Shown here: positions 1-9,021 of the stretch, in pieces | Layout: the number at the start of each line of letters is the position of its first letter | Numbering within the stretch: the stretch's first letter is position 1 | DNA from: a virus | Reading direction: 5' to 3' (one strand) | DNA: 20,882 nt | IMG/VR virus record: IMGVR_UViG_3300009788_001058 | Coordinates: 1 to 20,882 of that record | Notes under the pieces: model-generated | The model's input: only the letters and a program-made list of their open reading frames with translations | Database searches by the model: none | Told to the model about the DNA's origin: nothing | Translations under genes and position numbers: made by a program

Positions 1-757
1 GACGAAACTTAGCGAACGGTCCAGCGGGGTCGAGGACATCTAGCTTGTGCTCCAACGCACGTAGGGCACCTTCGATCTCTATGACCTTCTTCTGTGACTT
101 CGCCTTGGACAGTTCAGCTGCGAGGTTCGTTAACTCCTGTAACGACTGCGTGTTCGATTGGTCCTTCTTGATGTACCCGACCTCGATCCATGCTTGGTTC
201 GTAAGGCTTGCCATGACTACGGCACGCCGAGCCTTCGCACGAAGGTTAATACCGGGTGCAGCCTTCTTGTTAAGGAGAGAGTTGACCAACCGTTCGAGCA
301 TCGTAGCTTGACTACGCGCCTCGTCGTTCGTCTTATCCGTCGCCGTGAACTCGACCGTTGGGTTCTTCGCATAGACCGTTGGGACGAGAGCACGCGTGTT
401 AGCGAACACGATATTCTCTGTCTCTGAGAACTTCCGGTTCGGTCTACGTGCAACGCTCTCGTTACCAGCCTCGTCACCACTCGTCTCAGTGCGGTGCCCC
501 ATCTGGTCATTGTGGTAGTACTTCAACGCCTCGTCCCAGGATGTCTCCAACCCGTTCTGATTGCGCTTGTGCATTGCTTGGTCACGTCGTGACTGCCACA
601 ACTTACCGTGCGCCTTCGACACAGGTATCTTCGTACTACCAATGACCTTGTAACTCGGTTGGTTCTTCTTCGACGCCTTACGTGGCACGCCACTCTTCTC
701 TAGCGACTTCGCTAGATCGGGGTTCGTGTCTTCAGGCTGTGGTGGCAGATCGACCAT
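1..757 (-). CDS. Phage portal protein, N-terminal part (runs off left edge)
   Basis: Portal proteins form the dodecameric ring at the capsid vertex through which DNA is packaged and ejected. The reading frame is open from ATG at 755-757 to the window edge (252 codons), so the C-terminal part is missing. The stretch NIVFANTRALVPTVYAKNP, about residues 115-133, is followed by a stretch reading VEFTATD. This matches the 'N-V-F-x-x-x-x-x-L-V-P-x-x-Y-A-x-N-P' signature seen in portal proteins of many environmental phages. A charged helical stretch rich in Lys, Glu and Gln lies near residues 205-245. The start is supported by AGGAAGG shortly upstream on the minus strand. It overlaps the end of the large terminase gene by 26 nt, the usual terminase-portal order. 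The family call is from motif recognition, not a search. Confidence 0.8.
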   Translation of the reverse strand, partial: MVDLPPQPEDTNPDLAKSLEKSGVPRKASKKNQPSYKVIGSTKIPVSKAHGKLWQSRRDQAMHKRNQNGLETSWDEALKYYHNDQMGHRTETSGDEAGNESVARRPNRKFSETENIVFANTRALVPTVYAKNPTVEFTATDKTNDEARSQATMLERLVNSLLNKKAAPGINLRAKARRAVVMASLTNQAWIEVGYIKKDQSNTQSLQELTNLAAELSKAKSQKKVIEIEGALRALEHKLDVLDPAGPFAKFR

Positions 758-2300
758 AACGGTGCGCCTTCCTATTCGACTGTGGCACGCTCTGCTCGTT
801 CCACTTCATATAAGCGGGTGCATCGGCGCGTGCCTTGATCAACATCTGACTGATCCGTGGCTTACGTGATAACAGGTACTTCGTTGTATCCATAGCGTGA
901 TCGTTGCGATCCATCGGGATGTCTTCAGTCTCGCCTTGCGGATCACGCTTCCAGTAGTAGTCGACGATCTCGTCAACGAAGAAGTCCAACTCGGTCGCGA
1001 TGTACAGATAAGGTGCGGGTGAGTCACCTGTCAGTGGGTGCTTATGGTTCTTATGCGGCAACAGATACCCCTGGACCTTCATGATCCCGTTGATGATCTC
1101 GTTGTTCCCTCGTTGCATCTTGATCCCATTCCCCCCATCCCGGAATAACTCGGCCACGGTTACGCCGACAACCTTCTTGTCGCCTGCACCGCGCCGGAAG
1201 ATCGCAGGATCGGCAAACGTACGTTGTGGGGTGTCGATAGACTGTAGCCATGATCTTCGTATCCTCTTGATCTCTTCGATACTGGTCTCAATGGAGCATT
1301 CTACTGTATGGAAGCCATCACACACAATGATGTTGCCCCACGGATCGACGAAGCTGAACAGGTAACAACTTGGCTTGACTAATCCGTGATCGTATCCTTC
1401 AAGGATCTCGATGTTGTAACCTCGTCCATGTAAGTCTCGTAGATAACTTCGTGCCCACGCTTGTCCGATGCAGTGGGTAGTCTCGTCGAACATTGGGTAG
1501 ACAAGACCTTCGTAAGCTCCCCACTCCCCAAGAAGGAACCGGCTCCGCATCTGACCGGAATACATGGCCTCAAGTAGATGTATGTAGTCAGCGTCGAGGT
1601 TATCCTTATTCTCATAGGTACTCCCCTCGAACAGTTCGACCAGTCCATCCAACGTGTCAGTGTTGAACGCGTCCATGATCTGTTGCAGTTCGGGCGTTAC
1701 GTGTCCTGTGTTGCCGTACGACATGAGCGGACGTACGATCTTCTTGAAGAACCAGTTACGCGTTGGGTTGCACGTTAGAACTAACCACCGCGGACCAGAC
1801 GACGGCATTGTCGAATCGCTGCCGCTGTACGGCGTTGATCCTCTAAGTCGCCCAAGTAGATCAAGGAAGTCCTTGAACGTGAACTCGGGGTCATCGATCT
1901 GGTCGATGAAGATTGCATCGTACGTTGCCGAGAGCAGATTGCTTGTCGTGCTCTCATTGCTCTTACCGTGCTGTTGAACATAACGGAAGTTCACCTCTGT
2001 TTCGTTGATCAACGTGTCTGTGTTCGGTGAGTTCTGCGACTTCGGGAATGACTTCGACCAGTGTCGCGGGCGCCACTTCTCATACTCCTTGCGTATGGTA
2101 TCGTTGAGCTTCGGATACGTAGCTCGTGCAATAAGGATGTTGGCACCGGGGTAGTCCTTAGCCAGTGTGATAGCCTTGATGCAAGCATTAGCAGTCTTCC
2201 CATTAGCGAACCCTCCCCCGAATATCTGTATCTTCGCGCGTGACTGTTGGAACCGCTGTTGCAGTGATCCCTCGTATATGCGGAACGTTCTCTTGGTCAT
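732..2300 (-). CDS. terL: Terminase large subunit (ATPase-nuclease)
   Basis: This is the packaging motor, which pumps DNA into the prohead through the portal and cuts concatemers. The 522-aa length is normal for the family. The N-terminal ATPase shows Walker A GGFANGKT at residues 29-36 and Walker B in YDAIFIDQIDD near residue 130, followed by the coupling-type motif LTCNPT. The C-terminal RNase H-like nuclease is suggested by acidic clusters in EGYDHG, FADPAIF and RNDHAMD, the expected pattern of metal-binding aspartates. The ATG overlaps the TGA of the upstream repeat protein (ATGA), so translation is probably coupled; no strong Shine-Dalgarno is seen. The portal gene starts inside its 3' end. 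Family membership is secure; the packaging type (cos or headful) cannot be told from here. Confidence 0.93.
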   Translation of the reverse strand: MTKRTFRIYEGSLQQRFQQSRAKIQIFGGGFANGKTANACIKAITLAKDYPGANILIARATYPKLNDTIRKEYEKWRPRHWSKSFPKSQNSPNTDTLINETEVNFRYVQQHGKSNESTTSNLLSATYDAIFIDQIDDPEFTFKDFLDLLGRLRGSTPYSGSDSTMPSSGPRWLVLTCNPTRNWFFKKIVRPLMSYGNTGHVTPELQQIMDAFNTDTLDGLVELFEGSTYENKDNLDADYIHLLEAMYSGQMRSRFLLGEWGAYEGLVYPMFDETTHCIGQAWARSYLRDLHGRGYNIEILEGYDHGLVKPSCYLFSFVDPWGNIIVCDGFHTVECSIETSIEEIKRIRRSWLQSIDTPQRTFADPAIFRRGAGDKKVVGVTVAELFRDGGNGIKMQRGNNEIINGIMKVQGYLLPHKNHKHPLTGDSPAPYLYIATELDFFVDEIVDYYWKRDPQGETEDIPMDRNDHAMDTTKYLLSRKPRISQMLIKARADAPAYMKWNEQSVPQSNRKAHRYGRSATTA

Positions 2301-4588
2301 ATTGTCGTCTCTGGGCGCTCAACGCCCTTACCGCGTACGGTCGTTACGATGTTGACAGATCGTCCAACGATCTTCGCCGGTACTGGCCCAATGAGTGTTA
2401 TCGCTGGTGCAGTGTCTACCTCAGTGGTGACACCAAGTAACAAGGTCTTCGGGTGAGCCATCGCGAGCGCCACATCCGTCTCAGACACGATACCAAGTGG
2501 CTCGTCTCGGTTCGGCTGCATGATTAGCGCGATATCGACCTCAGTTGCTACTCCAAGGACGTGCACACGCGGGTGCGCCATTAAGGGCGCATCGTCTACT
2601 TCGGATGCAACACCAATGAAGATGATCTGAGACTGTCCTGCTTCTATTAACGGAGCACTGTCAACTTCGGACGCCAGTCCCAACACGTGTGCACGGTCCG
2701 CTACCAAGTCGAACGCTGCATCGGTCTCTGTAGCTACGCCAATGTTCAAGCCCTTCGGGTGCGCCATCGCCGGTGCGCTGTCGACTTCGGATGCAACTCC
2801 AAACGTCTCATCACGGTTCGGCTGCATCGCTGGCGCACTGTCCACCTCGGGTGCGATGTCCATCGGTACCGGCAACAGTACGCGAGGAGCGAAGTCTACT
2901 TCGGTTGATACGCCTAATAATATTGCCTTCGAGTGATCGAATGTAGACGCACTGTCCGTTTCTGATGCTACGTTAAGCGCGCGGACTCGAATGGCGGTGA
3001 TTGTCGGAGCGCTACCAACCCCAGTCGAGACACCTAGTATGTGTGCTCTGTCGATTGCGAGTACGGGTGCAACATCAACCTCGGCTGCTACGTTCAACTG
3101 AAGCGTCTTCGAGTGATCGAATGTGGGGGCGCTATCGACCTCAGTCGAGATACCAAATGTACGTGCACGATCCGGTACAATTGCAGGCGCACTATCGGCC
3201 TCGGGGGCTACGCTGAGATTGACTGCCTTCGAGTGCACCATAGCAGGTGCGCTGTCTACTTCCGATGCAACACTGAACGGGTGTAACTTGGCTGGTGTGA
3301 TAGTAGGCGCGCTGTCGACCTCCGTTGTAACACCAAGAGGAACTTGCTTAGAGTGCACCACCGCTGGGGCTGTGTCTGTCTCAGACGTAACGTTGATCGA
3401 CCGCACCTTCAGCCGTCCAAGTGCGGGCGCGCTGTCAACCTCAGTCGATACTCCAATGGTGCGTGTACGGAGCGGTACATTCACTGGCGCACTGTCCGTC
3501 TCTGCCGCTATCTTCAACGCAACACGCAATTGGAGTGTGGGCGCCGTGTCTGCTTCTGACGCAACGCCTATCTCGACGACTAACCCAACACCGACTGGAG
3601 GTGCGCGTTCCGTGAACGACCAGCCACTTGCCCATCGCCACACAGGCGGCTTCGTAGCATCTGGTGTAACACCGGGGATCAGTCCCGGGTGCCAGATACC
3701 CGATACGCTTCTCCTTGCACGCGCGAGGATGATGTCGCCAGGGATGAACATCACTGGCGCTGTGTCTGTCTCCGTCGTTACACCAAGATTGAGTCCCTTA
3801 GAGTGATCGAACGTGGGGGCGCTGCCTACTCCCGTCGCAACACCGATCGTTCGCGTTCTGAGTGGTGTAATGATCGGAGCGGTGCCGACTCCAGTAGTAA
3901 CACCGAGATTGAGCCCCTTGGAATGATCGAACGTTGGTGCAGTAGCAGCTTCGGTCGTAACGCCCATCACCACCGGGGGCAGGCCCGACGCGGCAATCGC
4001 GACCGCAGCAAGTACCCAATTACGGTTCTGCGCGTAGTCCGCAGTCATCGTGATCGTAGTAGCGCCGACCTCAGTGATGCCGCCACCACTTGGCTCATCC
4101 CCCGCGTGATCCCAACGCTCTGTACCTGCGGTAGCTGCATAGTTCAGGTCACGACCAAGAGAGAACACCATCATCCCGAAGCCATCCGTCGCGCCAGCAA
4201 CAGCACGCGTAGGATCACCTTGACCGCTTGCAGTCTCGTTCGTCTGGATTGGGGTAGTCTGATTAACACCGCTGAACGCGCAACAGCCCGCGCTGAACCC
4301 GTTATCGGCGCCGGATAGTATAACCTCGATCACTTCGGAGGTAGTTGACGGGTCCTTCAGTTCGAACAGTTCAATTCGAATGTCATTAACAGCGTCGTTC
4401 AACACCGCGATCTGTGTGAACGCAGTACCGCTTACGCCCTTGTTCACCCCGCTAACGGTCACTGCGGCTGTAGTCGTAACACCACAGAGTAAGTAACGGT
4501 CTGCCCCCGCAGGTACAATAGCAGGCGTCGTTAGACTAGAACCACCGTGGTTCTGTGCACTAACAACACTTTCAAACCCAACGGCCAT
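2297..4588 (-). CDS. Repeat-rich virion or appendage protein with about 24 copies of a 20-residue repeat
   Basis: The protein has 763 aa. Residues 1-205 form a beta-rich domain with alternating short hydrophobic strands (ADRYLLCGV, VIEVILSG, WVLAAVAIA), of a type common in environmental phage and bacterial surface proteins. From about residue 208 to 740 there are about 24 tandem units of mostly 20 residues with the core GVxxEVDSAP. The second half of each unit is usually of two kinds, HSK-containing or xRxRT-containing, and these partly alternate. A stretch of about 50 residues (including SGIWHPGLIPG) interrupts the array after the fourth unit. The tail ends with a basic VRGKGVERPETTI. Such regular short repeats suggest a fibrous or beta-solenoid structure. 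It lies between an unknown structural gene and the terminase; start and stop overlap both (TAATG upstream, ATGA downstream). A virion role is inferred from context. Confidence 0.8.
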   Translation of the reverse strand: MAVGFESVVSAQNHGGSSLTTPAIVPAGADRYLLCGVTTTAAVTVSGVNKGVSGTAFTQIAVLNDAVNDIRIELFELKDPSTTSEVIEVILSGADNGFSAGCCAFSGVNQTTPIQTNETASGQGDPTRAVAGATDGFGMMVFSLGRDLNYAATAGTERWDHAGDEPSGGGITEVGATTITMTADYAQNRNWVLAAVAIAASGLPPVVMGVTTEAATAPTFDHSKGLNLGVTTGVGTAPIITPLRTRTIGVATGVGSAPTFDHSKGLNLGVTTETDTAPVMFIPGDIILARARRSVSGIWHPGLIPGVTPDATKPPVWRWASGWSFTERAPPVGVGLVVEIGVASEADTAPTLQLRVALKIAAETDSAPVNVPLRTRTIGVSTEVDSAPALGRLKVRSINVTSETDTAPAVVHSKQVPLGVTTEVDSAPTITPAKLHPFSVASEVDSAPAMVHSKAVNLSVAPEADSAPAIVPDRARTFGISTEVDSAPTFDHSKTLQLNVAAEVDVAPVLAIDRAHILGVSTGVGSAPTITAIRVRALNVASETDSASTFDHSKAILLGVSTEVDFAPRVLLPVPMDIAPEVDSAPAMQPNRDETFGVASEVDSAPAMAHPKGLNIGVATETDAAFDLVADRAHVLGLASEVDSAPLIEAGQSQIIFIGVASEVDDAPLMAHPRVHVLGVATEVDIALIMQPNRDEPLGIVSETDVALAMAHPKTLLLGVTTEVDTAPAITLIGPVPAKIVGRSVNIVTTVRGKGVERPETTI

Positions 4589-5628
4589 TACACACCTGAG
4601 ATCATCTTCGCTTCTGAGTACACATCTGCTACATCGGTCAACGCCTTCGTAGCAACCCGCACACCGGCACTGTTGTACATCTCCTTGATCGGAGTGCCTA
4701 CGTCTAGTCTGTTGCGCGCCGTCATGTAATGCAACATGAGAGCCTTGGCAACTGTTGGAGTAACGTCTGGAACACCTTGAACAAGCTCTGCCATCGTCTC
4801 ACCAGTGAGTATCTGGTTCGGTACATCGTTCGCAGCGCTATCTGCAACACCAAGGAGTGCATCCAGCGTTGGATTGTTGGTACGCGCTGAGATTACTGCA
4901 CCCAACGCACGTAGTAATAAGCCCGCGGCCGACGCAGCACCGTGTGCAGCAACAATGTTCTCATCCCACACTGCATCTGCCGCTTCCGCGTGTACATCAG
5001 CCGCAACCTTCGCCGCAGTGATCGCATCGGCGTTGATCTTGGCTGCCGTGAGCATGTTCGCTGCAAGAGCGGCTGCGTTGATAGCGCCGGCTGCGAATGC
5101 TGCCGTCGTGATGCTCCCTGCGGTTGGTCCTGCCGTGTATCCTGTCTTGCCAACGTTCCAATCCGCTGTAGTGAGTGCGTAACCACTCTTGCCAATGTTC
5201 CAGTCGCCCTTACCGTTCAACGCTGCGGCATTGATCGACGCTGCGGTGATAATGCTAGCAGTGAACTCTGCCACGTGCACCTGAAGCCGGTCAGACCCGT
5301 ATATGCTGTCGAACACGTTAGCAGGGAAGACCTCGAACTCGTGACGGATTGGAAGGATCAAGCTGTCATCCTGAATGACGATGGTACACCGACCAAGGGT
5401 GTCAGTCTCCCCCGTACTCAGGTTGAGGTGGTAATGTCCGTCGACAGCAATCGTATACGCCGTGAGCGTTCCGGCAAGCACTGCACTTGTCGTCCCGTTG
5501 TGCTTGATTATGTGCTTCTCGTCTGCTCCGGCGATGGTCAACGTTGTGACGGGGGTGAATCCATCCCCGACTGCGACAGCGGGGCCAATATCAACCTCGG
5601 TAGCAGTACTCTGTTTAAGTGGTTGCAT
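4588..5628 (-). CDS. Probable virion-associated protein, Ala-rich
   Basis: The 346-aa protein starts MQPLKQSTATEVDIGPAV, then carries a beta-rich domain (about residues 20-105) ending in HEFEVFPANVFDSIYGSD. The combination of an N-terminal 'PLKQSTA' and a later 'FPANVxDSxxGSDxLQVH' is a recurring pattern in phage genomes from environmental samples; its function is not known to me. Residues 115-235 are Ala-rich and low complexity (repeated INAAAL, ITAAK), suggesting a helical stalk or trimeric fibre. The segment TATEVDIGPAV near the N-terminus resembles one unit of the 20-residue repeat in the next gene. ATG follows directly after the TAG of the upstream gene, and the stop TAA overlaps the next ATG by one base, so the genes are translationally coupled. 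Confidence 0.75.
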   Translation of the reverse strand: MQPLKQSTATEVDIGPAVAVGDGFTPVTTLTIAGADEKHIIKHNGTTSAVLAGTLTAYTIAVDGHYHLNLSTGETDTLGRCTIVIQDDSLILPIRHEFEVFPANVFDSIYGSDRLQVHVAEFTASIITAASINAAALNGKGDWNIGKSGYALTTADWNVGKTGYTAGPTAGSITTAAFAAGAINAAALAANMLTAAKINADAITAAKVAADVHAEAADAVWDENIVAAHGAASAAGLLLRALGAVISARTNNPTLDALLGVADSAANDVPNQILTGETMAELVQGVPDVTPTVAKALMLHYMTARNRLDVGTPIKEMYNSAGVRVATKALTDVADVYSEAKMISGV

Positions 5629-7758
5629 CTAACTCACCAAGTTGTGTTTCGTGTGATGATACATTGCAATGGGTATGCTAAGCCCACCAGCCGGTGGTAC
5701 TGCACTGAAGTCGATGACTTGGAAGACGACATCCGACGATAGAAGAGTAGAGGTGCGTTGCGCAGTTAGGTTCGTGGACGTTGTTAGGTCGGCTGTGTAA
5801 GTGCTCGCGCCAGGATTATCAGTCGCGGACTCCTCCGATTCACCGCCGAACATATTAACAGACGCCATAACCGCGCCATCGACTACAGCCGTAAGCGTAG
5901 CGTCGCTCTCTGAACCGTCCGTATCAACGAACGTCATGAGAACTTCTTGAACAGTTACATTGTCAGTGAATTCGACAACTTCCCAATGAACAGAAGGTAG
6001 TGATGCACCGCCGTGATGGTGACGATCTACCGTAATCTGATCACCTGATACAACATCAACAGTGAAGCGTGCTCGGCAACGCGCTGCGCCTATATCGCCA
6101 TCCGACGAGTTTGAACTGTAGCTAACATTAATGAACGACTTAGCTACGTCAACTGCGACAGGAACTGAGATGTCGACAGATGTAACCGCAGAACCCATCG
6201 CGGTGTTCTCACCGCGCTGGACATTAGTACCCTTATACTGAATAACTTGGTACCTAATATCGGTGTCAGCGGACACAGTATCTGTTGTCTCCGCTGTGAT
6301 CGAGAGTACACCACCAGCATCTGCGGACAAGAAGCAAGCGAACACGTCGTCAACATCCCAGACAGTGCCAGCGTTGTTCTCTATTGAGTAGATACAGAAC
6401 GCTTCACTCAGCGACCCAATATCCTGAAGAACGTCAGAAGCAAGACCGCTTGTGAAGTCCGCTTGCGCCAATACTCCATGCTCAACACGCACGCCATTCG
6501 TGAACTCTACAAGATAGATGAGCGCTTCAACAGCACCCCCTGTAGCATTACGTGAGATGCGAATTGTAGTAGTATTGTCTAGGTTAATGTCAACACCAGC
6601 AGCTTGTGGATCTGAACTATCAATTCTGTATCCCCAGAGCGTGAACGTCTTATCCACGTCAAGAATAATGTCACCACCAGTTAGTGTCTTGGTCGCAGTA
6701 ATTGATCCTGTTCCCATTGAGATGGTATGCTTCGTGACCTGCCGAAGTGTTGGCGCGCCTACTTGATCCGCCCACAGTGTAGGCGTTTCAGTGTACGTGT
6801 CTAGTAACGCACCACCATCTTGAACGAGTCGTAGTTGAACTCTATCGCCGTACTTAGTGTCCGCACTACGCAGTTGAACACAGAACTCGTATTCAGCTTC
6901 TTCGTCGAGAGCGAACACACTTGTCCCAGCTTCGCCGTTAACATCGTCGTAACCGTTCGTTCCTCCTGCGTCAGTGAGATACGTTTGCGCGCCGCCTAAT
7001 CGCTCAGTTGTGTCGTCGCCGTCCTCGATTGCTTCGGGTGAGTTAGCCGAGCGAACAACGGTACTCGTTGCGTTAACGTCTAACCAAGAATCCGTGGCCA
7101 GTCGACGTTGTAACTGGAAGCCTTCAGTTGCAGCTGATCCGCTGTTCTGCACAGTGAAACGGATACGGAAGTTCTCGTCGACAACCTGCATCCATGCCGT
7201 GTTAAGTGCAGCCTTGAACGTAGAACCTGTCTCGGTTCCGTCATCATTGATTGCGCGGAACCGATCTTGATCCCATGCTAGTGCTGGCGGTGTGAAGGTG
7301 ATGATGATCTCGGCACAATCCAAGTCAACTTGGTTCGTGCCTGGCATACCCGACTGTGTCGGTGTTAGTCGTATCTCCGCGCCGTCAAGTTGCGCCTTCG
7401 TCCAGTCGACATCCCAACCAGCGTTGCCAACCTGGAAGTTGGTCATCGTCGCGGTCGTAGTAATCTGGGTAGTTCCTCGGGGCGTTCCTGCGATTACAAG
7501 TATGACATCAAGCAGTGACGTACCTGCTGTGCCGTCATCTAGTACACGCACTTCAATGTCGATGTTGGTGATTGTTGCAGAGTCGGAGATCGAACCCGAG
7601 GTAGCAGTCATCCCGAAGTCGGCAACGTCGTCCTGAGGACCAGGACCGTAGATGGCTGCATCTGCGTCTGCTATAGCTTCGTCGATGTCTGCCACAGCAC
7701 CACTTGCGCCGGTCCAGACAGCGTTGATCGCGTTGATCTGTAGTTTCTCTTCAGCCAT
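5629..7758 (-). CDS. Large multi-domain beta-rich virion or tail-associated protein
   Basis: The 709-aa protein has almost no Lys or Arg clusters and is rich in Thr, Ser, Asp and Val, as in phage appendage or decoration proteins. By eye it divides into an N-terminal beta domain (1-155), a second domain (about 158-335, starting DQDRFRAINDDGTETGSTF, a pattern I know from unannotated environmental phage proteins), and a C-terminal array of repeats of roughly 80-100 residues. Each repeat closes with a similar strand: LIYLVEFTNG, RYQVIQYKGTN, HWEVVEFTDN and VFQVIDFSAV. These look like tandem beta-sandwich modules. The ATG lies inside the last codons of the Cys-rich gene (8-nt overlap). No enzymatic motif is visible. 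Function in virion surface or host attachment is inferred from context only. Confidence 0.75.
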   Translation of the reverse strand: MAEEKLQINAINAVWTGASGAVADIDEAIADADAAIYGPGPQDDVADFGMTATSGSISDSATITNIDIEVRVLDDGTAGTSLLDVILVIAGTPRGTTQITTTATMTNFQVGNAGWDVDWTKAQLDGAEIRLTPTQSGMPGTNQVDLDCAEIIITFTPPALAWDQDRFRAINDDGTETGSTFKAALNTAWMQVVDENFRIRFTVQNSGSAATEGFQLQRRLATDSWLDVNATSTVVRSANSPEAIEDGDDTTERLGGAQTYLTDAGGTNGYDDVNGEAGTSVFALDEEAEYEFCVQLRSADTKYGDRVQLRLVQDGGALLDTYTETPTLWADQVGAPTLRQVTKHTISMGTGSITATKTLTGGDIILDVDKTFTLWGYRIDSSDPQAAGVDINLDNTTTIRISRNATGGAVEALIYLVEFTNGVRVEHGVLAQADFTSGLASDVLQDIGSLSEAFCIYSIENNAGTVWDVDDVFACFLSADAGGVLSITAETTDTVSADTDIRYQVIQYKGTNVQRGENTAMGSAVTSVDISVPVAVDVAKSFINVSYSSNSSDGDIGAARCRARFTVDVVSGDQITVDRHHHGGASLPSVHWEVVEFTDNVTVQEVLMTFVDTDGSESDATLTAVVDGAVMASVNMFGGESEESATDNPGASTYTADLTTSTNLTAQRTSTLLSSDVVFQVIDFSAVPPAGGLSIPIAMYHHTKHNLVS

Positions 7759-8023
7759 CTAACCACTGCCAACAACAAGAACCCGTCTTCCCTAACTTGG
7801 GAGACGAGTTATGTGGCCAATCAACACACGTATCTAGGAAGACATCTTCTGCCGACTTATCAGGGAAGATGACACTTGGTTCGTCTGGTATTGGTGTCCC
7901 TGACATAAGTGCACACGCCCCTTCGACGTGGTAGACGCAATCCGATCTGTCGGCGTTCGGAAACCGTGGCGACTCGTTACAACACGCGCCGTCACAATCT
8001 CGGACGCGAACGAGGTGCAGCAC
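7751..8023 (-). CDS. Small cysteine-rich protein, possible metal-binding
   Basis: This is a 90-aa protein if it starts at GTG 8021-8023, just after the TAA of the upstream gene; a longer form from another GTG at 8074 (107 aa) is possible but has no usable ribosome binding site. Cysteines are clustered: RDCDGACCN near the N-terminus, SDCVYHVEGACALMSG in the middle, DTCVDWP later and GSCCWQW at the end. The Cys pattern with CxxxCC and CxxP-like context loosely recalls small zinc or iron-sulfur proteins of the YkgJ type, but not well enough to name it. Disulfides would be an alternative if the protein were exposed. It overlaps the start of the large downstream virion gene by 8 nt, so it belongs to the same operon. 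Confidence 0.55.
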   Translation of the reverse strand: MLHLVRVRDCDGACCNESPRFPNADRSDCVYHVEGACALMSGTPIPDEPSVIFPDKSAEDVFLDTCVDWPHNSSPKLGKTGSCCWQWLDG

Positions 8024-8024
8024 A

Positions 8025-8501
8025 TTAAGTCGCTTGGAAGAAGCCCAAGGCGTTGACCTGTGCTGTGAGGTCACTTCCGTCTGTAAGAACGGCGAAGTCG
8101 TAGAACGTCATTGGGATGACGCCGGTGTCAACGTGTGTACCGAGTGGGTCGTAACTCACCGTCAACCTCGTGAGTGTTTCGTTACCGCCGTTGCCCGCTG
8201 GTGACCACACGATGTCGTCGAAGTCGGCCTTCATCAAGTTGGTGGTATCGTTCTCTGCCACCGTGAGGCCGCCTGCGGCGTCCGTGATGTCCTTCGACAC
8301 GTAAGCCGTGAAGGTCGCTTCAGCGAAGCCCGCGTCAGCTTCGATGAGTGCGACCGTGTTAAGGTCTTCCAAGGTCGCATCGGTTCCCGCTCCTGTCCAC
8401 AGATGGATAGTGAGTATGGACGCCGCCGGATCATTGTCGAGCACACGCTGCGATAACTCGGCTACCTTGCCCTTGGAGATGTTGAAGACGCCGTCACCCA
8501 T
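8025..8501 (-). CDS. Small phage structural protein of unknown function
   Basis: The 158-aa protein starts MGDGVFNISKGKVAELSQRV and contains NDPAASILTIHLWTG, DATLEDLNTVALI and a C-terminus VIPMTFYDFAVLTDGSDLT...AQVNALGFFQA. Proteins with the same order (VFNIAKGRVAEL, NDPAxS, DATLxD, PLTxHDFAVxxDGSDxTAQV, GFFxA) occur in many tailed phages among the structural genes. I know no assigned function; a head or tail surface protein is the usual guess. The start is supported by GAGAGGG about 8 nt upstream on the minus strand, which overlaps the end of the preceding gene. The stop is followed at once by the Cys-rich gene. No signal peptide or membrane segment is seen. Confidence 0.75.
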   Translation of the reverse strand: MGDGVFNISKGKVAELSQRVLDNDPAASILTIHLWTGAGTDATLEDLNTVALIEADAGFAEATFTAYVSKDITDAAGGLTVAENDTTNLMKADFDDIVWSPAGNGGNETLTRLTVSYDPLGTHVDTGVIPMTFYDFAVLTDGSDLTAQVNALGFFQAT

Positions 8502-8505
8502 AACA

Positions 8506-9021
8506 CTACCCTCTCAGTTCTGCGCTGATACGTTGGTTCACGCGACGTAACCGCTTCTGTTCGTCGTCGACTTCGACCTTGGCTCTGACGTTCGCCTTCT
8601 CACGTCGTGTAACGGCGTTCTCGCGCTTCTCGATGTAGCCCAGTACGTCTTGTGTGTCCTTGTCGAGTGTAGCGCGTTCCGCTGCAATATCGTTGGCGAG
8701 TTGTGTGAGGCGAGCGTGTTCCGCGACCAAGTTGCCACACTTGCGTTCGGCTTCGTTGAGCATCTTGATTGCACTCTCATGTGCCTTCTGCTTAGTCACG
8801 GACGCTGCCACATCAGCCGCTGCCAGCATGTCGTCAGCTTCCTTCAACTTCTTCACACCGCCGTGTATGCGCGTGAGAGTCTTCACTGCCTTCTCAGCCG
8901 CTGTACGCGCTTCGATTAGCTCCTTCAACTCCTTCTCGCGCGCTGCGGGGTCCTTGAGGTATTCGACAAGCGTCAACAGCGCACCGAGTTGGCCCATTCC
9001 ACCTTGTGCGGCTAACATCAT
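8506..9021 (-). CDS. Coiled-coil protein, probable virion or scaffold component
   Basis: This 171-aa protein is almost entirely predicted alpha-helical from composition. After a hydrophobic start (MMLAAQGGMGQLGALLTLVEYL), residues 25-165 are rich in Ala, Glu, Lys, Arg and Leu with heptad-like spacing, for example REKELKELIEARTAAEKAVK and later ENAVTRREKANVRAKVEVDD. One cysteine is present. Long charged coiled coils in a virion operon are often scaffolds, tail chaperones or internal proteins, but nothing here decides between them. ATG overlaps the stop of the 115-aa gene (ATGA). The end of the gene carries the ribosome binding site of the next gene. Confidence 0.65.
   Translation of the reverse strand: MMLAAQGGMGQLGALLTLVEYLKDPAAREKELKELIEARTAAEKAVKTLTRIHGGVKKLKEADDMLAAADVAASVTKQKAHESAIKMLNEAERKCGNLVAEHARLTQLANDIAAERATLDKDTQDVLGYIEKRENAVTRREKANVRAKVEVDDEQKRLRRVNQRISAELRG

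Noticed and set aside
1215-1226. AAACGTACGTTG within the terminase gene
   Set aside because: Single-mismatch copy in a conserved coding stretch (F-A-D-P region); treated as chance.
2297-4588. 60-bp periodic DNA repeats as a possible CRISPR array
   Set aside because: The repeats are diverged, in frame and encode a 20-residue protein repeat; there are no unique spacers between identical repeats.
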